Assembly (NCBI RefSeq): GCF_036370855.1
Contig: NC_088100.1
Coordinates: 108,420,387 to 108,484,386 of the forward strand
Origin: Dromaius novaehollandiae
Lineage: Eukaryota; Chordata; Aves; Casuariiformes; Dromaiidae
Direction: 5' to 3'
DNA: 64,000 nt
Shown: positions 38,936 through 50,475 of the stretch, piece after piece
Position numbering within the stretch: the first letter of the stretch is position 1
Layout of the letters: each line of letters opens with the position of its first letter
Translations under genes and position numbers: made by a program
The notes under the pieces: generated by a model
Databases searched by the model: none
Told to the model about the DNA's origin: nothing
Seen by the model: the letters and a program-made list of their open reading frames with translations, nothing else

Positions 38936-41900
38936 CTGTAGGAACTGTCTGTTTCTACTGGTAGCTGCTGTTTTATTAAACATGCTGACCATCCACCACC
39001 CCAATGCACAAAGATAATGCCACATATCACAGACATACGAGGGTATTACTGTTTAAGCTAGTGCGTAAAATGACTGCATGATGTAATGCTTGAATACTCA
39101 CATCTCATGTTGCTTCACAGGTCTTCACAAGTAACCATGCATAGAAGAAAGGTGAAGCTCTACCAGTAGATGTGAGTAGCAGCTGGCCCTCCTTGTAAAT
39201 CTGGCTTCAAAACCGGTTTTGTGAAACAAAGCTGAAGGCAGGATGCTATTTTGAACCCGTGATTGGCCATAGAGCCTGGTAATAAGCCACAAGGTTATGG
39301 ATTGCAGCTGTTTTGGCATTCGTTTTATGGTAGGAGAGAATAGATGAACTTGCCGCTGGACTAGAAGCAGACACTTCCTCATGAAGGACCAATCAGCTGA
39401 GTGCAACAGAAAACATTTTAGGCTGATCAGTGACAGACTAATCTATTGCTATTACAGCTGTTCATTAAAATTACAAGAGACCAGAAATTCACTAGCCCAA
39501 CCATACAGATTAAATCTCACAACTTCTGTTAAATCAGTGCTATGAAGACAATAATACAGCTAATCATTCACTGTTTTCCTTCCATGGTGCATCTGGATAT
39601 GCAAAAGGTTTGAATAGTGTCACCTTCAACTTATCTACAGAATAGGGCTTCCTGCATGACAATGGAGTCTTCTCTCATGTTGCTCTCCCAGGACTTCTGA
39701 CTTACAGAGGTCTGCCCATCCAGGTGTACACAGAGACTGGTAACTCATTTCACAAAGGTTCACACATACCTAACTACCAAATTCCTAACTACCATCCTGA
39801 ACTATATCTCTAAGGATAGAAAAACCTCATCTTCTCCAAAACTATTCTTGTATTTAAATATTCAAAAGTACTGTGGAGAAAAACATCAATACCTTATTCG
39901 CAAGAGCTTCTCACTGCTTAGGAAGGAAGAGTGTGTGATCATGCAGAATCCTCAATGTCTTCCCCAAGGAGCAAATATGGCCACCAGGAATGGCAGGAAA
40001 CCTTAGCCATAAGCTTTGCCATTTTGTGCTGGATTGTACCAATTGTAGGCTGAGTTCACTGCATTATTATGCTGCTTTCCATTACCTAAACCAGAACAGA
40101 GGTCTTCCTGGTGCTAGAAGTCTGTATTAGTGCAGGGATGCTTCTAGCAGGGTCCAAAAGACTGCTAGTGCATCCTTAGCAGTGAAAAAAATATCTTAGG
40201 CATGAAAAGATAACAGTAGCTGAGGCATTACACTGAACATGCTGTACAGTTACTCTGCTAACCAGATCCATTTAGAGTCACCGGCAAAAGACAGGACAGC
40301 CTGCCCAGTTCTTAAAGGCTAAACAATCCAGATCATAGCTGGACCAACTGGCTTTTACACTTCTCTCCACCAGGAAGAATGGCTCTGCCTGCACCTGCTG
40401 ATTTTCACAGCAGAGGATGGTCAGGAAGAAAGAAGGGTGGAAGCAATAGTTGGATCTGTAGTACAGTCACCCATTCTTTCACTTTTTCAACCTTTCCCAG
40501 TGAATGCACACTGGTTCACACTGCCAGATTTGCATAGTTACACTTCCCCAGACAAGTAGACCCATTTAACTGTACAAACATTCAGACACAGAGGTAGCAT
40601 TAAAGACATGGCAAATGAAAAACTAGACAGTACAGTAGAACCAAACCTGAATGCCAAGCTGCGCTTTCTCATTTCTTCCCTCATTTTGTGTCATGAAAGC
40701 AGCAAAAGATGAGCCTAGGCTCCACTCACACCCCAAGGGGAAGAGCAATGGGGACACTCTGTCTGACTTCTCCCATGAATGAATTTTCTCAACCCATGGC
40801 AGAAGCCTTCTTTTTTAGGTGTAGGGAGATAATTTGCATCTCCTTACCTGCCAGCATGGGTGATTGCAGGTTGGGCTGCTGACTTGTGTGAACGTAATAT
40901 CAGCTTTTATCTTTTCACTGTTGCCTTGAAGGATTTTTATTTCACAAATCAATGGCACACACACCGGGTAACATAGCTTCTAAAGGAATTCCCCATGACT
41001 GGGCTCCTAACAATACATCCAAATGTCACAAAAAGTCACTAAACACACTGAAGACAAATGTGGATTCTGGACAGCAACACTGGGAACTTCTGCTTTTTAG
41101 TATCTACTACACACTGTCCTAAAATGTCAGTACATTTAAAAGAGTTTACCCATGCTTTTCGCAAGCATTTATTTCCATTTATTTGCAAATAACAGCCTTC
41201 AATCATGCCAAAATCTGTGAGGGAAGGCTCAGAAGCCTTCCTTCTTTGCAGCTTCCTTCTGGACTGAAATTTCCCTCCTTGGAAAGACCCATGAAGATCA
41301 CATCCAAGGCTCAAGGAAGAGCATAGTTCACTGGTGATGCAGAAGGAGCAAACACCTTTTGAAATGACAGGAATTATACTAGGATGACTTTAACAGAGGG
41401 ATGTATCCTGTTATCATCCACGCTACAGTTAACCCTGGAGGTCTAGAGTCAGGCCCACAGCTCTACTACATTTCCACTGGAAAGAGACCCATGAGTTGGG
41501 GAATGGGGGAGGCAGGCAGCCAAGTTCAAAACAGGGCATCGGTTAATCAGTATGTAGCCCACTTCACTGTTTAGCACCTGTTGTTGTCCTGACAATGGAG
41601 ATTATACTGAGGACATGTCACAACAGGGGTTACTTTTCTCTCTTTTAGGAAGTGCAGGTCACCTAGAGAGTATGGCCCACTTGTTCTGTTCTTACTCTGT
41701 GCCTGCATTCCAGGTGAATTCAGGTTCAGAGGAGAGTAAAGGAGGAAAAGAAATAAGGTAAAGAAGCTCCAGCAGCAATAACACTGAAGGTGATAAACTC
41801 ATGGCAGGAAGTGTCTCATGCACCTCATCCTGGGAAAAAACTTGGCAGCCCAGATTCTCTAGAGGGATCCCCGAGGGTGTTCTGGCATGTTCACAGTCTG

Positions 41901-44817
41901 CCCTCCCGGCATATCTCCCGCACCCTTTGAGCTCCTGCCTCTAGCTTTCATGCAGACTACTGTGGACAGAGGTCAAAGAATGACGGTAAAGCAGCTAACT
42001 TGACAATTTCAAATCAGACAGGTCAAGAAGGATGATGTGAAGCACTGGACCTTCAATTTGCAAAACAGGCTCATCTTGTGGAGCAAGTTTGTTACAAACT
42101 GAAAGCGCTATAACAAAAAAGTAAAAGCAGGGGTAGAGAGAGCCCCAGGCAGATACTGTAGAAGCTTGAAGATAGATGTTATGGGACAATAGTTTGCAAG
42201 AAATATGTTCAGAGAAAAGTTTATTTAGTATATAGAAAACTACCTTCTAGAATGCAGAAAAGCAAGAATCAGTGATTGAGTGAATGAGATAGGGTGGGAA
42301 AGAGGAACTCTTGGAGCTGGAAGAATATGAGATTGAACTGGAAGAGATAAGATTGATGTGGTGGGAGCAAGCTTTGAAAGCTCAGTGTTGCCCACAGGTT
42401 GAGAACAGCCGTACAGTGAGAGAGGAAGCTGTGAAAAGGACTAGTTACCACTCACAACCATGCAATAAGTGGTGGGAAAGGAAGAACTTTTACACATGCA
42501 GACAAAAGAAAATCTGCATAGCTCCCAAACCTTAGCCTGTCTGTCGGAGCGAATAATATCAGGTTTCATGGCCAATTTCCATGTAACCTTCTGTCAAACC
42601 TAGGATGGTGAATGCCATAGAGCAGTAAACTACTTTGTTCCACCAGGACAGCACTTAGCACAATTGATGATTGCCAGAGGTCCTGGACACTACAGAATAG
42701 AGGGGTTTAGCATAAGCTGTATATACCTGAAAATGCCTGGAACAACAGAGAATTAGGAAGATTTGTCCCAGATTTTTTTCTTCCCATGACAGGAAGGTTC
42801 TGGATGGATACAGCTGTGAATGCACACTGTCTCACACTTCCAAACTGCAGTGACTGATTCTTCATGCAATTAATTTCCACGTTACTGTAACTGTAGCTCT
42901 GGCAGGTCTCAGTCCTGAAAATATCTGGATTTTTGGACCATTAGCTGTCCTGAGGCATTTCATGGATAAGATTATTTTCACATCAGATTACTTTAACCAT
43001 GAACTGATTTTTTTTAGACATTCTGGAAGAAAATTGTATTTTTTCTTTGTATATTTGTGTATTATATGATTTGATGGTGTCACTGATAGAAAAGAGCTGT
43101 TTTCAGAATATATTAATGTATTTTGCAACAAGTTCAAATTAAATGAAACTGAGTGATTTTTCCATATGTACAATCAGTAATGAAATGCTTTCACTAATGC
43201 ATGATGAAGATAGAAAGTGTCATCAATGAAATAAGAAACCAGTTCAAGTAACATGTTTACAAAGTACAGAAGATCAACATACTTGGTTAGTAGATTTTCC
43301 ATGGTGCACAGCAGAGGGACACAATCAGGGAGCCCACATGGCTGTCATGAATCCACCAGAGAAGCTCAGAACAAATGAAATACCTTCAAAAGGTAGATCT
43401 GACATAGAGAGGAAGTTGTCAAAAAGATTAAAATAGAGATGCTGTCATGCTGTATGAGGTAGGACAGACACTGGGCTGTGTATTTAGAATCTGATTACTG
43501 TGTATGAATTAAATTAAAAAACCCATGTAATACTTTTGGGAAATATTAATCAGAGCCTGGAAACATTTACTCATGTAAGCCATGAGTAGCAATGTTACTC
43601 ACAAGTAGAAATAAATCACATGAGGAAGGATTTAGGCAGTCTGGCCCTTTGTATTGGAATATGGACAGTAGTAAGAACTGTTGGCCTTTTAAAAATTATG
43701 CTTATCATAATGAAAGAAATCTGAAGTTGTCCATGGCATCTGCTGATTTCTCTCACCTCTGAGTTGAAGATTGCAAGTTCCCTCAGACTCCTCCTTTGAT
43801 GACACAAGTTATAGTCCAACTTCTTTTTAAAGTGACACCGACTTTCCTTTGACTTTAATGACAGCTATTAAACTGTTTTAGTACAACTGGATAATATACA
43901 TGCATAATGGCTATTCTGTGGCAATAAATTTTCTGGTTTAATTTGTTTTGAACATGTTCTCTTCTCTTGTAATAGACATTGCTTCCTGATTTGAAATAAT
44001 AGTACCTGTGCTTTTAATTGTATTTGCTCTATGTGGAGAACACAGAATTAATTTATTCAGGAAGATGAGATCGCATTGACAGAAGCTCCGAGACACTTCA
44101 AAAGAGAAGGAAAAAAATTCTTATAATTTTATTTTGGAAAATACAGTCGTATTGCATACTATATACAACTTGTTCAGGACTGTAAATACGATAGTCCAGG
44201 TTCAGGTGTTTTTGAAGCAACAAAATTAAAGTTGGTTAGTGAAGATGCTCTAGGCATTCATCAGACTGAAGACACTTTAGAGATTCAGTGGCAATGTTTT
44301 CTCCATCATGTTAACTTGTTCTTCCATTGATGGTGTTACGATGTTTCATTCTTTCAAGACATTTTGTCTTAAATTGTTCTTTGCAAAACTTAACAGTAAA
44401 TTAATACAGTTTTAGATTTCTGTGTGCATTATGTAAATATCCAGTTAAACATAATGCTGGGCTTCTGCTACTTAATGTGAAAAATTCCATCCAGAAAAAG
44501 TATGAAAGACTGCCAGGGATGCAGACTTGTTTTCTCCTTCTTTTGCTTTTAAGTTGTTTAACTAAGTGTATGGGATGTCCTAACTGCATCCCCCATGACT
44601 GCAGGAAGAGTGTACGTATAAAGTTTATCTGCTAGCTTTACTGAGGTATTCATATGCTACTGTGCTGACCTCTGAGGTTCAACATCTTAACTTGATTTAG
44701 AATATGCTAGGTCCCAAAAGGCCGTAATTCATTTCAGGATTGGCCCCTTATGTCTAATTTTTGTGTTGGTGTTTGTGCAGAGTATTTCAGTTCTAACTGA
44801 TTTTGCTCCCTCTTTTA

Positions 44818-44828
44818 CCCCCCCCCCC
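44818..44828 (+). repeat. C11 homopolymer
   Basis: Eleven C in a row between T-rich and AT-rich sequence. Confidence 0.9.
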
Positions 44829-45029
44829 ACTTGATGAGGTCACTATAAATGGACAGCTCAGCATAAGAAAATGTAAGTTTTAATGAACAGAATCAGAAGA
44901 ACCCCCCACTATATTACAATAGATACAGATCTGATCATTTTGGCAAGGTCTGTATCTACAACTGTAATCTCCTACTAACATGGCAATGATGGTGGAAACT
45001 AAACAGCATGCAACTCATAAACTTGTGCA

Positions 45030-46352
45030 GTTTTTATTGATATCAGTTGGAGCTGAGCATGCATAACTGAAGGCTGAATTAGAGCAGTTTCATACATTTT
45101 ACTGTCAACTGAAGAAAAACAAAGAATCATCATAGCATACTCTGTAGGTGTATGTTTTCACTTGGGTTATAACACGGGTGATCTACTAATGCTAAGTAAA
45201 CACTATCTCAAACAAATTTCACCAAAATGTCGAAAGATTATTTTGCCATTTTTTATCAGTCTTTGAAAGGAAAACTTATAAAACATGTAAGTTTAGTAGG
45301 ACAATTATAGTTAAGACAATTGTTATGTTTTCTCAAAGTAGAAAGCTGGATAGCTGATTTTTCATTACTCTCACTGCAGCAAAAGTATACATGAACTCCT
45401 CTAGCATACAAGAGGAGCCAGTGTGAGTACTGCAGGTAGTAACTTGCTCTGTCTGTTTTATGAAATGCTGCAAGTTACATTTTTGCATTACAATTTCGCA
45501 TCTTCCTGACACAAGAATACAGGGGGGAACTTTCGGGAATACCAGTGAAAAGTGCAGGGAAAAATAAAAATTTTCTTAACATTGGTAAAACTTGTCCTTC
45601 ATTCTCTTGAACAATTCTCTCTGTCTAGCGTGAAGGGAAAACCTAGAGTAAATCAGCTGCTTTCTGGTTTCATGGGCTCTAATAATAATAAAAAAAAAAA
45701 TTAGAAAAGGCTAAACGTTATGCAAAAGCATTCTCCTCTCCCTCAGAAGGACTTACTCCAAGGGTTTGTCTTCATTAGCAGTAGAGAGCAGTGACATTAT
45801 TTTTGAATTCCTGTGGACTGCAGAAAATTGTCCATCTTGGCTGTCATTGTTTCCTACGGAAGCAACAATGGCTTCCATTTATCACAAGCTGACACCATAT
45901 CGCATGTGAAACCACATTGCAGCATCCAAAGAGATGGTGTACATCAAAAACATTTATATAAAATACCTAGCAATAAGTAAAAAATAAAATAAGTATAATT
46001 GATTTGAAAAACAAAGTATCTCTTCAAGAATCTCAGTGACTTCTAATAAGCAGCTTTGAAAGTGTTAAGTAACTTAAAATCCATCTTGCAGACTGCATGT
46101 AAACAACCAAGAGGAAAATGCTCCAGAGAAAACCCTGAAATTCTGCCATTAAGAAAAAGTTTTGATGAGCATATAGTTTTTTAGAAACATCAAAGTACAG
46201 TGCAGCTGTTGGTATGTCAAAGAAGCACTGTGTTCCCTCTAACAATTCACTGGTGTCAGCTTGTGTTTGGTGTTATTGATATTGGAATAAGCAAATGCAC
46301 TGGCTTGCACAGTGACTCTAGGCTCTTTTTGTTCCAGTAGCTGATGGTGGAT
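45030..46352 (-). other. Probable 3' untranslated region of the minus-strand gene
   Basis: Reading left from the TGA at 46355-46353, the first canonical AATAAA on the minus strand is at 45038-45033 (TTTATT on the given strand), about 1.3 kb after the stop. That would give a 3' UTR of roughly this extent. No clear GT-rich downstream element follows, and a non-canonical earlier signal is possible, so the end is a guess. Confidence 0.35.
45033..45038 (-). terminator. Candidate poly(A) signal AATAAA
   Basis: First canonical AATAAA met on the minus strand after the stop codon of the reconstructed gene. Support is position only; the flanks give no strong cleavage signature. Confidence 0.3.
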
Positions 46353-46577
46353 TCAGTGTCCGCCTGTTTTTATGTACAGTAGGTAACCCACCCACTCATC
46401 TATTGAAGGATGTTTGTAGGATATAAAGGGCTCTTCCTCAGCAGGACAGATAACATCCACTTCAGTTGTCTGAGAAATGCCTGAACTCTTGTGTCCTCTC
46501 ACAGGAATTCTGGGGTATGCCTTGGCTATTTCTCTGATGTCTGGTTTTGATAAGTGAGTTTCAGAGCTTAGTGTCTC
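46353..46577 (-). CDS. Terminal coding exon with stop codon, unrecognised minus-strand gene
   Basis: This last coding exon starts in phase 0 after the acceptor CAGAATTCCTAG (AG at 46579-46578). It encodes 74 residues (starting ETLSSETHLS, ending LLYIKTGGH) and a TGA stop at 46355-46353. The middle carries an acidic run (CPAEEEPF), followed by SYKHPSIDEWVGYLL near the C terminus. The TAG of the acceptor is in frame with the coding sequence, so failure to splice here would stop translation at once. The six visible exons together give 277 residues. The function is not recognised; a microtubule-associated or ciliary role is only an inference from composition. Confidence 0.75.
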   Translation of the reverse strand, partial: ETLSSETHLSKPDIREIAKAYPRIPVRGHKSSGISQTTEVDVICPAEEEPFISYKHPSIDEWVGYLLYIKTGGH

Positions 46578-47801
46578 CTAGGAATTCTGCAGGAAGAGAC
46601 TGGCTGAGGTCATTCGGCTTTTCACTGAGTTTTCTTTCTCTGTTTTTGGCTGTTCTGGTGAACATGACCCTCTAGCACTCAGGAATATTTCTGTTCCCTC
46701 AGGAACTATCGACCACTCGCTGGCTTTATCTCTGTGCACACAAAAGCTCCATGTCGCTGGAAGGGGAAACAAGGTTGACATTAACCAGGGGAACATAAGC
46801 AGCTCGTAGATGCAGCTGTGAGCTGAGTTCATTTATTAGCTCAAGTGCTGGCAAAGCTAACACTTGTTTCTCGGCCTCTCTACTGGCCACTGGCATAGGT
46901 CCGAATAGCTGAAGGCAATGGAATAATAGCTGGTTTGTCAGCCCATTTTATTCATGAAATGGGGCACGGCAGGAATACTTGGAAAGAAGCAACAAGTAAA
47001 AGAAAATGCATCTTATTTTCTCTGGTTCACAACCATTCTGCCTCAGAAAGTGTGTGACTTGCATACGGCTTTTCTGTACGAGTCTATTCATATCAGATTT
47101 CATTTCTTGCTACATGGGTTGCTATGGATACAATTCTGAACTGCTGCTTTTGTGGGCCAGGAGATTTATGACCGCATCTCAAACGATTTTGCTCATCTGT
47201 GTTACACAAGACTTTTTTTTCAAATAAACAGAAGTGAAAACAAACAAGACCTGTTTATTTCAAAATATTTCTGACAATGGAATTCTGCATTTTGGGTGAT
47301 CTGCTTGAAGTCTGTCAGAGTCTATCGATCGGTTCCCTATTTATAGTGAATTGTTGACTTATAAGAAATGCATAACCATACATACAAACACCTAAGAACC
47401 AAGGCCTGGAAAAAGTTAGGGGTCTGTACCTACAAGACTGGCATCAAAGCATGCATTAGCTCTTATTCTGCTCTTATTCATTCTGGCTTTTTTGTGTGCC
47501 AAGATAGTTGGGTTCAGTGAAGTCAGAGCACAAGCAGACTCCTTAGAAATCCAGATTGTGTGATTTATCATTAGGTTATTTATCAAAACTGCAGGAAGTC
47601 TGGGTGCTACAATACACACAAAAATGAAATGGAGCATATATAAGTAACACAAAAGAGTATGTCATTAATATTAACTGCTGGCAATTCTAAAGCTTGTGAC
47701 AACAGATCTCAGTGTTAAACAGACAGTCGGAAATTCTGGGATAAACTTACTCCTCCAGCTTCCTGGATGCTATTAATCATACAGGATGAACATTATCTTA
47801 C

Positions 47802-47917
47802 CTTTCCTTGGATGGGTTCACTAGGAGATTCTCTGGCATTGTACTGATGGCTAACAGAGGTCTGTTCCTGTAAAATCTTTGGAAGACCTTTGGATGTTCT
47901 AGGAGCTGCAAGTGGAG
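47802..47917 (-). CDS. Coding exon, 116 nt, unrecognised minus-strand gene
   Basis: The acceptor is TTATATTTCATAG (AG at 47919-47918) and the donor is GGAAAG|GTAAGA (GT at 47801-47800), close to consensus. Two bases complete the Ala codon begun in the previous exon, then 38 codons follow (PLAAPRTSKGLPK through SEPIQGK), ending in phase 0. The peptide is polar and probably disordered, with many Ser, Pro, Gln and Lys residues. A second frame of this exon is also open, but it does not match the phase of the upstream exon. The intron before it is about 10.7 kb, and an undetected exon whose length is a multiple of three could lie there. Confidence 0.8.
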
Positions 47918-50445
47918 CTATGAAATATAACATTGTTAGGGAGCACTTGCACTGCATGGTCCAAGGTAGCCTGCACAAACATGTTGCTCAAAATACAAGC
48001 GACAGCTGCTTTTCTTGAACTGCTGAAGCTAACTTGAGAGGCAAGTGAAACCATGATGTTTATCACAAGGGGAATAGGGCATGGTGAGGTGGACAGTCAG
48101 CTGTGCTTGCACATATGTCATGGTAATTCAAGGTTTTCCTGAGTGGCAGCATTGCAGAAGTGGCTTTAGAGCAGTGACTTTGCTGGGGTGAGGATGAAGG
48201 CCACACAGGCAGATTTTGGAAGAGCAGTTCAGTACAAGAACTGTTAAAGTGGAAGACAGAAAAGGCCTGTTAGATCACCTGGCAGGTGCAAGACTTCTTC
48301 TTACATTATGTTTCTTATTGTTTTCCTATGGCCATTTTACCTCTTCATGTTACCTGCTCCCTTTTTCTACAGTCTTTTAGATAATTTTCCATCAACACAA
48401 CAATATTGCCCTATAAATGAACAAGAATAATTTTCACTATTAATATTTAATGAAAACAGAGACTGACCCATCACACTGAGCCTCGACACGTGCAGGCAGA
48501 AGAGGAAGGAAAAAATGAATGTCTAGCACAATTTATATACCCCAACCACATTCTCCAAAATGACCAGTGATTTTAAATTTCAATTTGAGATATAGCATAA
48601 GGCCAGGTCCCCTTGGGAACAAGTGCTCAAAGCTTTCTGAAAAGCAGGACTGCTTAAAGTGCTTCAAGTGGGTCAGGCTGCCTCATTAGTCACTGCTCAA
48701 ATGTAGGCCACTGCACTTCCATTTGCGCACTGGTAACAGCTAAGTTGTTGGAGACACTAGGACACACAACCCAAATAAACCCTGAATGTTGAAAAAAAGC
48801 TGGAATATTGTAAGTTTACTGTTGACATCCTTATCATACAACTAGCAGCGTAGAATAGACCCTGACTTCTTGCTGTTCTGTTGTTGGACCAAGATTTTGT
48901 CTGCTGAAGGATCCCATTCTTGCTGAAAAATATATATTAAAATGATGATATTCCACAAATACATTGACAGATATCTATTATGAAATTACAAGAAGCTTTA
49001 AAGCTTTTAGAGCGCATGTTTTCTCAAAAACACATACAGGAAACATAGTTGGCCCCCATCAAGCTCTCTGCTACTATAGCTAGACTGCTTCTAGTAACTT
49101 AACTAGCTAGTTTAAGGACATGTATTGCGGTAACATACACCATCATATAGAAACAGTGGTCCATGGGCCCCATATAGCAGCAAAGACTAGTTCAGGTACC
49201 TGATAATCTAAAGTCCTTTGCAAGAGTAGTTGTAGAGGAAATGAAATACGTCACTGAGAAGATAGGGAAACAGAAGTCAGCAGTATGAGTTCCTCAAAGT
49301 CAACATAATTGACAGCCTGTGCTTAAGTGCTTGGGTGCCAGGCATATCAGGCTAAGGGATTAGGATGCAGATCACTAAGTGAAATGAATCTTCCAGTCCT
49401 TTTGCAAACTGTTTGCCTCAATGAGGTTGTAATTAACATCTTGCAGCCCGCTGGATTAGTATAGAGGTAGTTTTCAGAAATACATTGTTTGAAGATGGTT
49501 AAAATGCTAAAAGTGGCTAGTTAGTACTGATGTGATTCAGAAGACAGAGTAGATCTAATACTGACCTACACTCAAATATAGAGCCAGCAGTTCTGGGCCA
49601 ATTAGGATATATTCAGCAAGTCTAGAGCAATCCTAGGCAATGATATGTAAAAGCTCACTCTTTAGTTCTGCTAGCTACAGAAGCAGAATAATAATACATA
49701 CTTACCCATAGGAATGTTGTGAAAATGAAGGTATTAACACTGTGGTTGTAAAGTACAACATAGTTCTCAGATGGAAGAAACAAAAGAAGTACTGCTGTTC
49801 TTATAGATACAAAGTTCATTAAGAAGTCCAGAAAAAAATACAGTTTGGAAGTGCAAAAATAAGTATTGAAGTTCCTACAATGTGTGCTGGTTGGCATGCC
49901 TACATGCACATTTGTAGCTATCCATGGACCCCTAAAAGCTTTAAGCATGTCTAGAGTTAGCTACAACTTGTTATGAAGGTGTGATATGCATTCAGAACAC
50001 TCCTTCATTTGAATATAGAAGGAAGAGAGCATTTCAGCAGAACTATAAATTGCCTGTCTAAGTCCTGATGGCAGCATTTAATAATTGAAACTGGAAATGC
50101 AACTGAGGAAGATTTTATAAGTCTGAAAAATAAAATAATATGGAAATTGTAGTTCCCAGCTTTCATACTGGAACACAGAGGTAAGAAGTACATTTATATT
50201 AAACATGCTAGTAGCTGTGAATACAATAAGGCTATCAGTTCCACGGATTGTGCTTTTGCTGCATCTGAACAAAATGTTCCTATAGAATTTTTGAAAGTTA
50301 GAATGATCTGTATTACTGTTAAATTTCTGGCCAACAAAATATAGATAGGCTATTTTCTCTGTAGTCCTGGAAGATGCCATTCTTTAGAGATAACGTAGAA
50401 TATGAATTGCTCTAAAACACACATGAATAATGCCATTGATGAAAT

Positions 50446-50475
50446 TGTGTGTGCGCGTGTGTGTATTTATGTGTA
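50446..50475 (+). repeat. TG/CG microsatellite
   Basis: TGTGTGTGCGCGTGTGTGTA followed by looser TG words; short and interrupted. Confidence 0.85.

Larger units (their letters stand above)
30140..45029. other. Intergenic sequence without recognised genes
   Basis: No supported exon on either strand. Contents seen: a TTTTG repeat, a pyrimidine tract near 33.6 kb, a MIR-like SINE at 36640-36855, an old palindromic repeat fragment near 38.85 kb and a C11 run at 44818-44828. Enhancers or lncRNA exons could be present but cannot be told by eye. Confidence 0.5.

Noticed and set aside
39960-39985. CTCF-like CCACCAGG word (also near 24541, 34788 and 40370)
   Set aside because: Only the CCACCAGG half of the motif matches; too common by chance to call.
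46578-46730. Alternative terminal exon using the acceptor near 46730 and ending at the in-frame TAG
   Set aside because: In the phase set by the upstream exons this acceptor gives an immediate TAA. It would need the 47802-47917 exon in its other frame, which does not match the exon before it.
47802-47917. Second open frame of this exon (beginning LHLQLLEHP)
   Set aside because: Attractive on its own, but it requires a phase-0 upstream exon, whereas the neighbouring exon ends with one extra base.
48255-48330. Possible CR1-like start (GGCCTGTTAGATCACCTGG)
   Set aside because: The likeness does not continue in the expected word order.
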